A stretch of DNA of 61,796 nucleotides from positions 1 through 61,796 of the forward strand of contig NZ_JAPHNC010000010.1 in NCBI RefSeq assembly GCF_026241255.1. The letters are read 5' to 3'. The stretch comes from Helicobacter sp. MIT 21-1697 (lineage in GTDB: Bacteria > Campylobacterota > Campylobacteria > Campylobacterales > Helicobacteraceae). This document shows, in pieces, positions 26,552-35,576 of the stretch (positions are counted from its first letter, which is position 1; each line of letters begins with the position of its first letter). The notes under the pieces were generated by a model. That model saw nothing but the letters and a program-made list of their open reading frames with translations, was not told the origin of the DNA and did no database searches. The position numbers were made by a program, and so were the translations under genes.

Positions 26552-26887
26552 TCAACCATCTTCGCCAAAATATGGATTCATTAAAACAAAGCAGGATTGG
26601 CTATACCCCAATTCACAAGCCCTTTGATAATATTCTCTCGCTTTTTGTATGTCTTTATTGTAATAAATCCCTTGTTTATAGGAAGCAGCAATGTTATGAC
26701 AAGCTATACCTAAACCTTTTTCGCAAGAATTTTCCCACAATAAAAGAGCCATAGCCTCATCTTTGTCTCCGCCCAAACCATTATCAAAGAGGAGTCCTAG
26801 ATTATAGCACGATTCTTTATAGCCCTCGTTTTCGCTTCCTAAATCACAGCCTTTTTGATAATACATTCGTGCTTTTTCATTTAGCAT
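26552..26887 (-). CDS. Short Sel1-repeat, Hcp-like cysteine-rich protein without a signal peptide
   Basis: A 111-residue protein made of about three Sel1-like repeats. Repeat hallmarks are ARMYYQKGCDLG, ACHNIAASYKQG and AREYYQRACELGYSQSC. Cysteines are paired as in Helicobacter cysteine-rich proteins (CEKGLGIAC, CELGYSQSC), which form a disulfide in each helical repeat. Hcp proteins are normally secreted and longer, with an N-terminal signal; this one has none, and its ATG follows the upstream stop by three bases with no evident ribosome binding site. It may be translationally coupled, or it may be the tail of a larger lost gene. Confidence 0.6.
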   Translation of the reverse strand: MLNEKARMYYQKGCDLGSENEGYKESCYNLGLLFDNGLGGDKDEAMALLLWENSCEKGLGIACHNIAASYKQGIYYNKDIQKAREYYQRACELGYSQSCFVLMNPYFGEDG

Positions 26888-26890
26888 TAA

Positions 26891-28936
26891 TTATTTAAAA
26901 AGATTATTAAGGAGTTTTTGCGCACCTTCTTTGACTTTATCATCTTTAATATATTTATCAATAGCCTTTTGCGCACCTTTGGTAATCGCTTTGCCTGCTT
27001 CAGCTTTAATCAACTCATTTGCATCAATGCTAATTGTGGGCGATTCAAGACTATTACGTGCCTTAAGGTAAATATATTTATCCTTAATTTGAAATTTAAA
27101 ATCTGCATTAATAGTGCCCTTATCTGTATTGATACTCGCTCCTTTTGCAGAAATAGCTGTATTATTGCTTTTTAGTGCAATATCTGCAGTGATAATATCT
27201 TTATCAATCTTAGCTTCCAATCCCGCATCTTCATATGCCTCTTTAGTAATGTCTGTTTTGAGGTATTTTTCTGTAAGTTCAGTAATTTGGTTTGGCATAA
27301 GCTTTCCATTGCTTATGACTGCTTTAAGTGTGCCTTTTTGTATAAGTGTATCATAGTTGAGATTTCCGTTCATACTAGAGCTAAACACAGGCTTAATTTG
27401 AGCCATAGTAAGAAGCTTGAGTGTATTAATATCCTTGAGTGAGGCTGTGAGTTTATTATTATCAAGTTTTGCATCAATGCTGCCACCAAGTGATTGTGTA
27501 CTAAAGTCTGCATAAAGCGTATCTTTGAGTTTGGCTATACCTTTTGCTTTAAAGTCTCCAACGAGCTCTATGCCTGTGAGAAATTTAAGTTTTTTGAGAT
27601 TGGGTATAATAGCCTCATAAGGCACTTGGAAATCAAATTCATTGAGATTAATCTGTGTTTTTGCAAGTTTGACTTGGGCAATATCAGAATCTAAGGTGGA
27701 GTTTGCCTCTCCCACGCCTTTGTCAATATCTACATTAGATTTAAGCGTGAAGTTTGTGTTTGGCATATTCATATCCATTTCTTGTTTCATTACCGCATTA
27801 TTTGTTGTGCCAGAAAGTGTAAGCGTTGTTTTGGTAGAAATACCTTTGTCTAAATCATTGACAAGAGAATCAACATTGAGATTCATTGTAGCATAACGTG
27901 GCATATGAATCATCCATAAAAGCGTGTCAAGACGAAGATTTTTGATCTGGGCTTGTGCAGATTCTGGCGATAAATCTTTGAGGGTGGCTTTATAAAGAGT
28001 ATTTGAACTTGCAATATCGGAATTTCCATCAATGTTGAGGAGATTCATATCACCTTTAATTGTGCCTTTAGTATTAAAGCTGCCGCGTATAGGCATACCT
28101 GCCAATGGTGTAAAAGCGGATAAATCACCGAGTTGCACATCATAAGTGCTATCTGTGCTTAAATCTTTCATTGATGTTTGCCCTTTTGAGTGGATATTGC
28201 CAATATTTGCATTGAAATTAAAATCGTGATTGAGTTTGCCCATATCAAAGAGGGCATTGAACGTAATGAGAAAAGTCGTTTTTGGCACTTCAACTTCAAA
28301 ATCTTTTTTAATAAGCGCACTATCAACTAATCCTTGAGCAATGCTAAGCAGAGCATTCCCATTGAAATTCATATCTGCATCACCTTTAATATCAGCCTCA
28401 AGATTAAGTGAGCCATTTGCATAGGGCTTCATTCCTGCCATAGCAAGAAATTCTTTAATTTGTGCATCTTTAATGTGGGCAAGGATTGAAGTAGGTGCGT
28501 AATCTTGCAAAAGCACACGAATATCTGTAAAGGATTTTGCAATATCACTTGTAGTGTTGATTTCAAGGTTATTCAATGAACCTTTTGCAGTAGTATTAAT
28601 AACAAATGAGCCTTGCAGGGGTGTATCTGCCATTTCTCCAAACACAGAAATGTCTTTTGCATCAACCTTAAATGCAAGATCAAGTGTTTGAGAAAAAAGT
28701 GAAAAATCACCATTAAGTGTTATGTGAATAGCATCATTATGATTAATTTGCACATCTACACTTGAGAATCCAAGTGAGAAAGTATCTAAATTAAGCTTAA
28801 TGGGTGCGTATTTATCAATTTGTCCTTGCATAATGGGTTTAAGCAGGGCATTGCCCGGTGGTGTGAAAAGCACACATAAAATAATCACTATTAATGCAAG
28901 AATAATGCCTAATATCCATAAGATAATTTTTTTCAT
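26891..28936 (-). CDS. Large AsmA-like inner-membrane-anchored periplasmic protein
   Basis: A 681-residue protein with a single N-terminal membrane helix (about residues 3-27) and a long periplasmic region of repeated beta strands rich in Asn, Asp and Thr. The repetitive pattern, such as MNLNVDSL, SLNLEADIKGD and GSFNTKGTIKGD, resembles AsmA/TamB-type bridge proteins involved in moving lipids between membranes. I see no enzymatic motif. GGGGAAAC precedes the ATG. The family assignment rests on architecture rather than a specific motif, so treat the function as inferred. Confidence 0.7.
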   Translation of the reverse strand: MKKIILWILGIILALIVIILCVLFTPPGNALLKPIMQGQIDKYAPIKLNLDTFSLGFSSVDVQINHNDAIHITLNGDFSLFSQTLDLAFKVDAKDISVFGEMADTPLQGSFVINTTAKGSLNNLEINTTSDIAKSFTDIRVLLQDYAPTSILAHIKDAQIKEFLAMAGMKPYANGSLNLEADIKGDADMNFNGNALLSIAQGLVDSALIKKDFEVEVPKTTFLITFNALFDMGKLNHDFNFNANIGNIHSKGQTSMKDLSTDSTYDVQLGDLSAFTPLAGMPIRGSFNTKGTIKGDMNLLNIDGNSDIASSNTLYKATLKDLSPESAQAQIKNLRLDTLLWMIHMPRYATMNLNVDSLVNDLDKGISTKTTLTLSGTTNNAVMKQEMDMNMPNTNFTLKSNVDIDKGVGEANSTLDSDIAQVKLAKTQINLNEFDFQVPYEAIIPNLKKLKFLTGIELVGDFKAKGIAKLKDTLYADFSTQSLGGSIDAKLDNNKLTASLKDINTLKLLTMAQIKPVFSSSMNGNLNYDTLIQKGTLKAVISNGKLMPNQITELTEKYLKTDITKEAYEDAGLEAKIDKDIITADIALKSNNTAISAKGASINTDKGTINADFKFQIKDKYIYLKARNSLESPTISIDANELIKAEAGKAITKGAQKAIDKYIKDDKVKEGAQKLLNNLFK

Positions 28937-28990
28937 TAGGTTTCCCCTTGAGGTTTGGTAATATATTTTGGTTGAGATTATAAAAAAATA

Positions 28991-31795
28991 TTATAAACGA
29001 GGCATATCAAGCACTCTTTTTCTGCTTGCAATAAAAATCAAAAGTATAATGCCTGCTATCATAATTTTTACCCACAAAGGCATAGGAGCTGCTTCTCCGG
29101 CAGCATAGCTGTGCATACCTGTGAGATAATAATTTACTCCAAAATAAGTCATTAGCACTGAAAAGAAGCCTATTACAGAAGCACTTGCAAAGATAAAAGG
29201 AAAATTTTTGCCCACAATAAAACGCAAGTGTAAAATAATGGCATACACGCCAATACTAATAAGTGCCCAAGTTTCTTTAGAATCCCAGCCCCAATATCTA
29301 CCCCAAGATTCATTTGCCCAAATGCCTCCAAGGAAGTTCCCAACACTGAGTAAGAATAAGCCTAAAATCATACTCATCTCATTGAGTGCTGATAGGGCAA
29401 GGATTGAATGTTCTACTTGCACTCTTTTTTCGCTTCGGAGCACAAACATAATAAGCGTGATAAGCCCAAGCATAAAACATAAGCCCAAGAATCCATAGCT
29501 TGCAGTGATAACAGAGACGTGAATATTAAGCCAATATGATTTAAGCACAGGAACAAGATTACCTATTTGTGGGTCCATATCGCCAAGATGAGCTACAAAG
29601 AGCGTGATACCAGCCAAAAAGCTTGAAGCACATAAAGCAAGATTAGAGCGTCTAAAAAACACCACGCCAGAGAGAATCGCCGCCCACGCAATATAAAGCA
29701 TAGATTCGTACGCATTGCTCCAAGGAGCGTGTTCGCTTACATACCATCGTAGTCCTAAGGCACAAGTATGTAGGATAAAAAGCCCAAGTAGAAGAATATA
29801 AAATACTTTGTGGATAAATGGACGTGTAGGGATATTTTTGAGAATCCCCACAAGCACAATGATAAAAAGCACAATACTTATGAGAATGTAGGGATAAGTA
29901 AGCTGATAGAATGGATTATAAACATTGAGCCAAATTTCAGAATCTACCTTTGCTGGAGAAATAAGTAACGAAGCACCATTTTTTTGCTGGAATGAGCGAA
30001 TATCTTGTGCTGCTTGTATGGCTTGTTGCCAATTATTTGTATCTACCCCTTGCTGCATACCTTGAGCGAATGTTTTATAAATACTCATAAGTTCCCTTGC
30101 TTTTTGCATATCGCTTTGGGCTACCGCACTGCTAATGGCTTCAAGCGGGTAGAGCCATTGATTATTATTTGCTTTTTTATCAGGGAATATTCTAAGCACT
30201 TGCCCAGTGTAGATGAGAAAGGCATAATTGATGCGTTCATCTACGCTTATGACATCTTTTTCAAAAGCATCACGTGATGATGGATTTTTAAGGTTGGCAG
30301 CCTCAACATAGTTTTGAAGCACATACTGCCTTTGAGGAGTGAAAACATCAATATAGGCAATATATTTTTCATCTTTATCCAATCCCAGAATCTCGCGCAA
30401 TTTTGGGCTTTTAGTTGCTATCATTTTAATGCTTTGCCATTCTTGTGGATAAAAAAGCATACCCAAGAAAACTTGCGAGGGGGTTAATCCTTGAAAAGTT
30501 CTTTTTTGGGTGAGTTTATGGATATATTCATTTGCAAGAGTGTGCATAGGCTTTATACGACCGCCAAAGTCTTGGACGAGGATTCTATCAAAATCATTTG
30601 TGAGGCTTGTAGAATTTTGGAGTGCTTTTATCATAGAGGGAATATGTTGAGGCAAAGGCAAAGATTTATCTTCAGGTGAAAGTGCGAAATCCTCTTGCAT
30701 AGATGTCGCATAAGTAGATTGAGGCGAGAGTAAAGCAAGGCTAAGCCCAGCACAAAGCAGTAAAGAGAGAAATTTTTGTGTTTTTAAGAATCTCCCAAGT
30801 GTGGCAAATCGTCCATTTTTATCAAAAAGTAGCCAAATCACACCAAGTATAAGCATCGCATAGCCTATATATGTGGGTATTTTGCCCGGGTCATTATTGA
30901 CAGAGAGAATTGAGCCTTTTTCATCAGGGTGGTAAGAGGATTGGAAAAAGCGATACCCACCATAATCAAGCACATTGTTCATAAAGATTCTAAAAGGCAT
31001 AGGTGGATTTGGTTCATCAATGAGTTCCACTTCTGAAGCATACGAAGCGGGAGAGTTTGAGCCCGGATAACGTTCAAGCTCAAACTTTTTAAGTTTAATA
31101 CTAAAGGGAAGAGCAATATTATCCACACCCCACGCGAGAAATACCTTATAACCTTCAATATCAAGCATAGTAATACTTTCTTTTGTGGGTGCTTCATTGC
31201 CTTCACGCACGACTTTTGTTTGAGTGTTTTTGCCCAAAAAATCAATATTTACATCAAGCACAAGGACATTGGACATTTGAGATTCTAAAAGCTCCCCTGT
31301 CTTAAGTGTGAAAGGTTTGTCAAAAAATGTTAAATGTTGAAGAATAGTATGATTAATGTTTTTATCAATATAAGTGGGAATCCGCACATATTGCGTATCA
31401 CCTTGTGGGCTTTTGATTTGAATAAAAATATAATGTGTATTTGTAGAAATAAAATTCACGCTTTGTCCCTCACGCAAATTCATCAAGCCCTCAAATCCAT
31501 AATAGCGGGTAATCCCAGCTCCGATGATGATGACAATAAAGGAGCTATGCAAAAGCAATGAGGCATATTTTTTTCTTTGCCACGCTTTTGAGGTGATGAA
31601 GCAGCCAATGAGACACAAAGCAAGCCATAAATGCAAGATTTCAAACCAAAACGCATCATATACCCATAAACGAGCTGCAAGTGTGCCATCAAATTTTTCA
31701 ATAAATGTTGCAATTGCACACGCTGTGGCATATATTCCTATCAATAAAAGAACCATTTTCATTGAACAAAAAAGCGTTTTGATTATTTGCGCCAT
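28991..31795 (-). CDS. ccsBA: Fused cytochrome c synthetase CcsBA (ResB-CcsA)
   Basis: A 934-residue membrane protein that carries heme to the periplasm and attaches it to CxxCH motifs. The N-terminal ResB/CcsB half has four hydrophobic helices and a large periplasmic loop; the C-terminal CcsA half has the tryptophan-rich heme-handling motif WGRYWGWDSKETWAL. Fusion of the two is typical of Helicobacter (H. pylori HP0378). It is needed for the di-heme petC product. It starts at ATG 31795 after AAGGAG, 19 bases from the thioredoxin-like gene and in the same order (ccsBA, thioredoxin, hemH) as in H. pylori. Confidence 0.96.
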   Translation of the reverse strand: MAQIIKTLFCSMKMVLLLIGIYATACAIATFIEKFDGTLAARLWVYDAFWFEILHLWLALCLIGCFITSKAWQRKKYASLLLHSSFIVIIIGAGITRYYGFEGLMNLREGQSVNFISTNTHYIFIQIKSPQGDTQYVRIPTYIDKNINHTILQHLTFFDKPFTLKTGELLESQMSNVLVLDVNIDFLGKNTQTKVVREGNEAPTKESITMLDIEGYKVFLAWGVDNIALPFSIKLKKFELERYPGSNSPASYASEVELIDEPNPPMPFRIFMNNVLDYGGYRFFQSSYHPDEKGSILSVNNDPGKIPTYIGYAMLILGVIWLLFDKNGRFATLGRFLKTQKFLSLLLCAGLSLALLSPQSTYATSMQEDFALSPEDKSLPLPQHIPSMIKALQNSTSLTNDFDRILVQDFGGRIKPMHTLANEYIHKLTQKRTFQGLTPSQVFLGMLFYPQEWQSIKMIATKSPKLREILGLDKDEKYIAYIDVFTPQRQYVLQNYVEAANLKNPSSRDAFEKDVISVDERINYAFLIYTGQVLRIFPDKKANNNQWLYPLEAISSAVAQSDMQKARELMSIYKTFAQGMQQGVDTNNWQQAIQAAQDIRSFQQKNGASLLISPAKVDSEIWLNVYNPFYQLTYPYILISIVLFIIVLVGILKNIPTRPFIHKVFYILLLGLFILHTCALGLRWYVSEHAPWSNAYESMLYIAWAAILSGVVFFRRSNLALCASSFLAGITLFVAHLGDMDPQIGNLVPVLKSYWLNIHVSVITASYGFLGLCFMLGLITLIMFVLRSEKRVQVEHSILALSALNEMSMILGLFLLSVGNFLGGIWANESWGRYWGWDSKETWALISIGVYAIILHLRFIVGKNFPFIFASASVIGFFSVLMTYFGVNYYLTGMHSYAAGEAAPMPLWVKIMIAGIILLIFIASRKRVLDMPRL

Positions 31796-31814
31796 TTTTA
31801 CTCCTTATTAAAGT

Positions 31815-32441
31815 TTAGAAATTATGCGAGAGACTTTCATTGATTTCAAGCGAAATATCTTGCAAACTTTTGCCCTGCCATTTTTGGCTTTGCATATATT
31901 TTAAAAGAATCAGAATCTGCTCACTTGGGAGATAGCCGGGCAATTCATAAATGCGCTCTCCTGCGGGCGTAAGAAATACAAGCGTGGGTGTGGGACGCAT
32001 AGGAGATTTGACATAGGTTTCCACAAGAGTTGAAGTGGGGATAGAGGCAGATTCTCTATTGTGTGAATGCGTATTTTGAAATTGTAATGTGTGATTTTTT
32101 GTATAACTAATATTAATATAATAAGGCAGAAAATTCGCCTTAAGCGTGTCTTTAAGAGAATCGTTGTTTTTAATATCATCTTTGATTTTATCACAATAAA
32201 TGCAGTTATTTTTGCCAAAAATAAGCAATGTGATTTTGCCCTCTTGCCCTTGAATGGCTTTGGTATCTAAAAATATATTTTCTAAACCCGCATAACTTTG
32301 TTTATCAAGATTTTCGGCTTGCTCAATATGCTCTTGTTTTAAGGCTGTGCCTTGAGAGATTTTGACCTCATTGTCATCATTGCAGCCACAATGTATCATC
32401 ATTGCGCAAATAATCGCGGTTATTGTCCATATTTTATTCAT
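31815..32441 (-). CDS. Thioredoxin-like lipoprotein for cytochrome c maturation (HP0377-like)
   Basis: A 208-residue exported thiol-disulfide protein. The N-terminus is hydrophobic with cysteines at 18 and 20 (MMIHCGC) that could serve as a lipoprotein cysteine. The thioredoxin active site is Cys80-Ile-Tyr-Cys83 in FGKNNCIYCDKIK, and the cis-proline region is RPTPTLVFL. By position between ccsBA and hemH it matches H. pylori HP0377, which reduces apocytochrome c thiols and has also been reported to act as a disulfide isomerase. Likely co-transcribed with ccsBA and hemH. Confidence 0.84.
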   Translation of the reverse strand: MNKIWTITAIICAMMIHCGCNDDNEVKISQGTALKQEHIEQAENLDKQSYAGLENIFLDTKAIQGQEGKITLLIFGKNNCIYCDKIKDDIKNNDSLKDTLKANFLPYYINISYTKNHTLQFQNTHSHNRESASIPTSTLVETYVKSPMRPTPTLVFLTPAGERIYELPGYLPSEQILILLKYMQSQKWQGKSLQDISLEINESLSHNF

Positions 32442-32454
32442 CTTGTTTTACTCC

Positions 32455-33414
32455 TTATTTGAGGCTGTGAAGATGCTCTTCAAGGATATTAATAATGCTT
32501 TTTGCGAATCTTTCACTATCATTAAAGCAGCTACAAACACGATATTGTGGGACATTTAGCTCTTTTGCAAGTGAGGCATAAAGTATTTTTAATTCATATT
32601 CTGTTTCGGAATTATCAAGTGTGAAAGAGAGAGGAAAAATAATCATTTTATGTTTTTTATACTTCGCAATAGTATCTTTTGTGCTTGGTCCAATCCATTT
32701 CATACGCCCCACTTTGGATTGATAGCAAAGGGCAATTTTTTTAAAAGTAATGCCCTCGCTCTCAAGTGCTTTCTGTAATGCTTCTTTATTTTGCTCACAT
32801 TGCTGTTGATAAGGGTCGCCCCCATCTACGCGTGATTGGGGAAGGCTATGAGCGGAAAGTAAAAGCACAAATTCATTAGGATTATCTGTACCTAAAGATG
32901 CTTTAATACGCTCTATAATGCAACCTATGTAATCAGGGTGAGCGTGATAAGAGGAGATTTCATAAAGGGCGGGCATAAAGGAAAGTTTTTGTAGTGCTGC
33001 TTTGGCATCAATGAGTGAAGAGTGAATAGTAGAATAAGAAAATTGTGGATAAAGGCTAAAAAGCACCACAGATTCTATACCTTGTCTTTTTATATCCTCT
33101 AATACCTGATACGCAAAGGGTGGTGTATAGCGCATAGCATAGGTATAAAATCGTTTGCAATCAAGCTCATTGAGTTTATTTGTGAGATTCAAAGTATGAG
33201 TAATAAGAGGGGATTTACCACCAATGGCTTGATAATTTTTTTTAGCTTCTTCAACGCGATTATGTGTAATGAAACTTGCCAGCATTTTGCGCATAAAGGC
33301 ATTTTTTATCCCCAAAATCAAAGGGTCATTAAACATATTTTTTAAAAAACTTTCTACCTCAAAAAGGCTATTTGGTGAGCCCATATTGAGTAAAACAACA
33401 GCCTGCGATTTGAT
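32455..33414 (-). CDS. hemH: Ferrochelatase, with an apparent ATC start codon
   Basis: Ferrochelatase inserts Fe2+ into protoporphyrin IX, the last step of heme synthesis. The catalytic histidine is in LLLSAHSLPQSRVDGGDPY. The first in-frame ATG (33384) would begin at MGSPNSLFEV and delete the first strand; homologues read K-x-AVVLLNMGGPNSL. The frame upstream encodes KSQAVVLLN, so translation should begin earlier, but no in-frame ATG, GTG or TTG exists before a stop near 33488. An ATC at 33414 has AAAAAAGGA six bases upstream and gives a complete N-terminus; I set the start there. An ATT at 33432 lacks a ribosome binding site. Confidence 0.8.
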   Translation of the reverse strand: MKSQAVVLLNMGSPNSLFEVESFLKNMFNDPLILGIKNAFMRKMLASFITHNRVEEAKKNYQAIGGKSPLITHTLNLTNKLNELDCKRFYTYAMRYTPPFAYQVLEDIKRQGIESVVLFSLYPQFSYSTIHSSLIDAKAALQKLSFMPALYEISSYHAHPDYIGCIIERIKASLGTDNPNEFVLLLSAHSLPQSRVDGGDPYQQQCEQNKEALQKALESEGITFKKIALCYQSKVGRMKWIGPSTKDTIAKYKKHKMIIFPLSFTLDNSETEYELKILYASLAKELNVPQYRVCSCFNDSERFAKSIINILEEHLHSLK

Positions 33415-33454
33415 GGAAAATCCTTTTTTAATAGTGAGGTTAAAGATTTTAAGT

Positions 33455-33489
33455 GATAATAAACTACAAAAGTTAATTAAAGTTAATTA
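33455..33489. promoter_or_regulatory. Overlapping divergent promoters and a tandem AGTTAATTA repeat
   Basis: GATAAT (33455-33460) faces the plus-strand gene at 33502, and an overlapping TTATTATC on the minus strand faces hemH. AGTTAATTA occurs twice in tandem with a 10-base period (33471-33489), about one helical turn, between the promoters and the plus-strand start. It could be a binding site; this is inference. Confidence 0.4.
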
Positions 33490-33501
33490 CAAGGAGGAAA
33501 T

Positions 33502-33930
33502 ATGCAGGAATTTGATTCTCTTGCCTTACACGATACTTTTATGGATTTAGTGCTTTATCATAAGATTTTTGCTGGTTTTTTCGCACTTCCTTTTGTATTG
33601 AATCTTTTAGTATTATTTTTTGGCTCTAAAAACCTTGTGGCTATGAATAAAAAGATTTGGTTTATCGCTCCTATTATTTTTTTCTTACTTTCTGTAAGTG
33701 TTTTGAGTGGTATAAATATTTGGATATTTGGGAATCTTGAGCTTTCACTTAACATTATTGCGATGATGACTTTTTGCATTTTTGTTTTGATAGGTGAGAT
33801 TTATCGGGTGAAGATTCTTAAAGTTGCGCGGCGGACAAACCTTGAAGCGATGAAGGGCTATGTGAAGTTTTGCAAAATACTCTATATAATGGATTTATTC
33901 TTTTTTATTCTGCTTTTTTGGCTGGCATAA
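33502..33930 (+). CDS. Hypothetical four-helix membrane protein
   Basis: A 142-residue protein with an excellent ribosome binding site, AAGGAGG, and four hydrophobic segments at about 24-43, 51-71, 81-99 and 122-140. I do not recognise a characterised family. Its place between hemH and rsmE matches H. pylori HP0375, so it is a conserved Helicobacter membrane protein. Shared divergent regulation with hemH might hint at a heme link, but that is weak. Its stop is immediately followed by the rsmE start. Confidence 0.8.
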   Translation: MQEFDSLALHDTFMDLVLYHKIFAGFFALPFVLNLLVLFFGSKNLVAMNKKIWFIAPIIFFLLSVSVLSGINIWIFGNLELSLNIIAMMTFCIFVLIGEIYRVKILKVARRTNLEAMKGYVKFCKILYIMDLFFFILLFWLA

Positions 33931-34665
33931 ATGCAGTTTTTATATCATAAAGATGCTGGGAATCCCATTGTAAGCGTGAATGATGAAAATGTAAATTATC
34001 TGATAAAAGTGCGGCGCACTCAACTTGGAGAGAATCTCGCATTGCGCAATCTGAATGATGAGAATCTGTATGTGTATGAATTAAGTGAAGTGGGCAAAAG
34101 GACACTCACTCTGCGCTTACAATCAAGCAAAAAAGTACCGAGTGATATAAAAAGTCATTTGCATTTATTATGGGCAATTATTGAACCAAAGATTATTGAA
34201 AAAACGCTTCCTATGCTCAATGAGCTGGGTGTATCGCGTATTAGCTTTTTTTATGCGGCGTTTTCACAAGGGCATTTTAAGCTTTCTCTACCGCGTATGG
34301 AGAAGATTCTGATTCAATCTTGCCAACAATGTGGGAGAAGTGATTTGATGAAACTTGAGCTGTATAAAGACTTTGATAGTATCTGTGAGGCATATACGGA
34401 TTTTTATGCTTTTGATTTTGGTGGCACAGATATATGTAACTTTACACCTTGTGAAAATCACCTCCAAAGGAACAAAGAGGAGTATCTTGTGCGAGTAATG
34501 GTTGGGGCTGAAGGAGGCTTTAGTCAAAAAGAAAGGCAAAGATTTGCAAAAATTATAACTTTAAATGATACACTTATCTTAAAAAGTGAGAGTGCAAGTG
34601 TATTTATTGCGAGCATAGCTAAAGTGTGGAGCACAAGGAATGAAGTATTGAAAAAGGGGAAATGA
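33931..34665 (+). CDS. rsmE: 16S rRNA m3U1498 methyltransferase
   Basis: A 244-residue SPOUT-class methyltransferase that modifies U1498 of 16S rRNA in the decoding region. An N-terminal PUA-like domain is followed by the knotted SAM-binding domain with VMVGAEGGFSQKER and LILKSESASVF, corresponding to the family's GPEGG and LR-SETA motifs. Its ATG directly follows the preceding stop, and its TGA overlaps the tyrA start, so the three genes are translationally linked. Confidence 0.92.
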   Translation: MQFLYHKDAGNPIVSVNDENVNYLIKVRRTQLGENLALRNLNDENLYVYELSEVGKRTLTLRLQSSKKVPSDIKSHLHLLWAIIEPKIIEKTLPMLNELGVSRISFFYAAFSQGHFKLSLPRMEKILIQSCQQCGRSDLMKLELYKDFDSICEAYTDFYAFDFGGTDICNFTPCENHLQRNKEEYLVRVMVGAEGGFSQKERQRFAKIITLNDTLILKSESASVFIASIAKVWSTRNEVLKKGK

Positions 34666-35513
34666 TGAATATAGGCATTATTGGATTAGGGCTAATGGGC
34701 GGTTCTATGGGGTTAGCCCTTAAAGAAGTGGAGCATATACAAGATAAGCATATTAATAGAATCTTAGGATATGATAAAAATGCCCTACATTCCCAACAAG
34801 CACTCAATTTAGGGTTAGTTGATGAATGTGTGGCACTCAATGAGATTTGGCGATGTGATGTGATATTTTTAAGTGTGCCCGTTGATGGGATAGTGGAGCT
34901 TGTCTCAAGTATTAAGCCTAAAGATATAAATGAGAATACTACAATCATTGATGTTGGTGGGGCAAAAGTGCAGATTCTCTCCCATATTCCCTCGTGGCTA
35001 AGGCATCACTTTGTGGGCGCGCACCCTATGTGTGGGACAGAGTTTTTTGGACCAAAGGCTGCTTTTGGGGAGTTGTATAAAAACAACATTGTAATCCTTA
35101 CTGATTTAGAGCAAAGTGGGGCATATCAAGCTGAAATAGCAAAAGATATTTTTATTAGCATTGGTATGAAGATTCTCAAAATGGACGCTCATTCGCACGA
35201 TAAGCATATAGCACTTATTTCGCATATGCCTCATATTCTTAGCTATGCTTTAGCAAATGCTACACTCGCTCAAGAAGACCCTCAAACCATTCTTGCATTA
35301 GTTGGCGGTGGGTTTCGTTCAATGAGCAGAATCTCAAAGAGTTCTCCATTGATGTGGAAAGATGTATTTAAACAAAATAAAGACAATGTCCTAGAAGCAA
35401 TGGCGCATTTTCAAGCGAAGTTTAATGAAGCAAAAGAACTCCTTGAGCGTGAAGATTGGGAAGGTTTAGAATTATTTATGGCACAAGCAAATACATTGCA
35501 GAAATTCCTGTGA
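34665..35513 (+). CDS. tyrA: Prephenate dehydrogenase
   Basis: A 282-residue NAD(P)-dependent enzyme of tyrosine synthesis. The nucleotide loop is IGIIGLGLMGGSMGLAL, and VGAHPMCGTEFFGP contains the catalytic histidine region. I choose ATG 34665 over the overlapping ATG 34662 because AGGGGA is four bases from the former and one base from the latter. Monofunctional: no chorismate mutase domain. It overlaps the rsmE stop by one base. Confidence 0.92.
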   Translation: MNIGIIGLGLMGGSMGLALKEVEHIQDKHINRILGYDKNALHSQQALNLGLVDECVALNEIWRCDVIFLSVPVDGIVELVSSIKPKDINENTTIIDVGGAKVQILSHIPSWLRHHFVGAHPMCGTEFFGPKAAFGELYKNNIVILTDLEQSGAYQAEIAKDIFISIGMKILKMDAHSHDKHIALISHMPHILSYALANATLAQEDPQTILALVGGGFRSMSRISKSSPLMWKDVFKQNKDNVLEAMAHFQAKFNEAKELLEREDWEGLELFMAQANTLQKFL

Positions 35514-35540
35514 TTCTATGGGCTTGTTAGGAAATTTCAA

Positions 35541-35546
35541 TATAAT
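35541..35546 (+). promoter_or_regulatory. Probable -10 box for bamA
   Basis: TATAAT 31 bases before the bamA ATG, in the 63-base gap after tyrA. Confidence 0.55.
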
Positions 35547-35576
35547 CACAATTTTATTTTTAGCAATGGGACTTAA

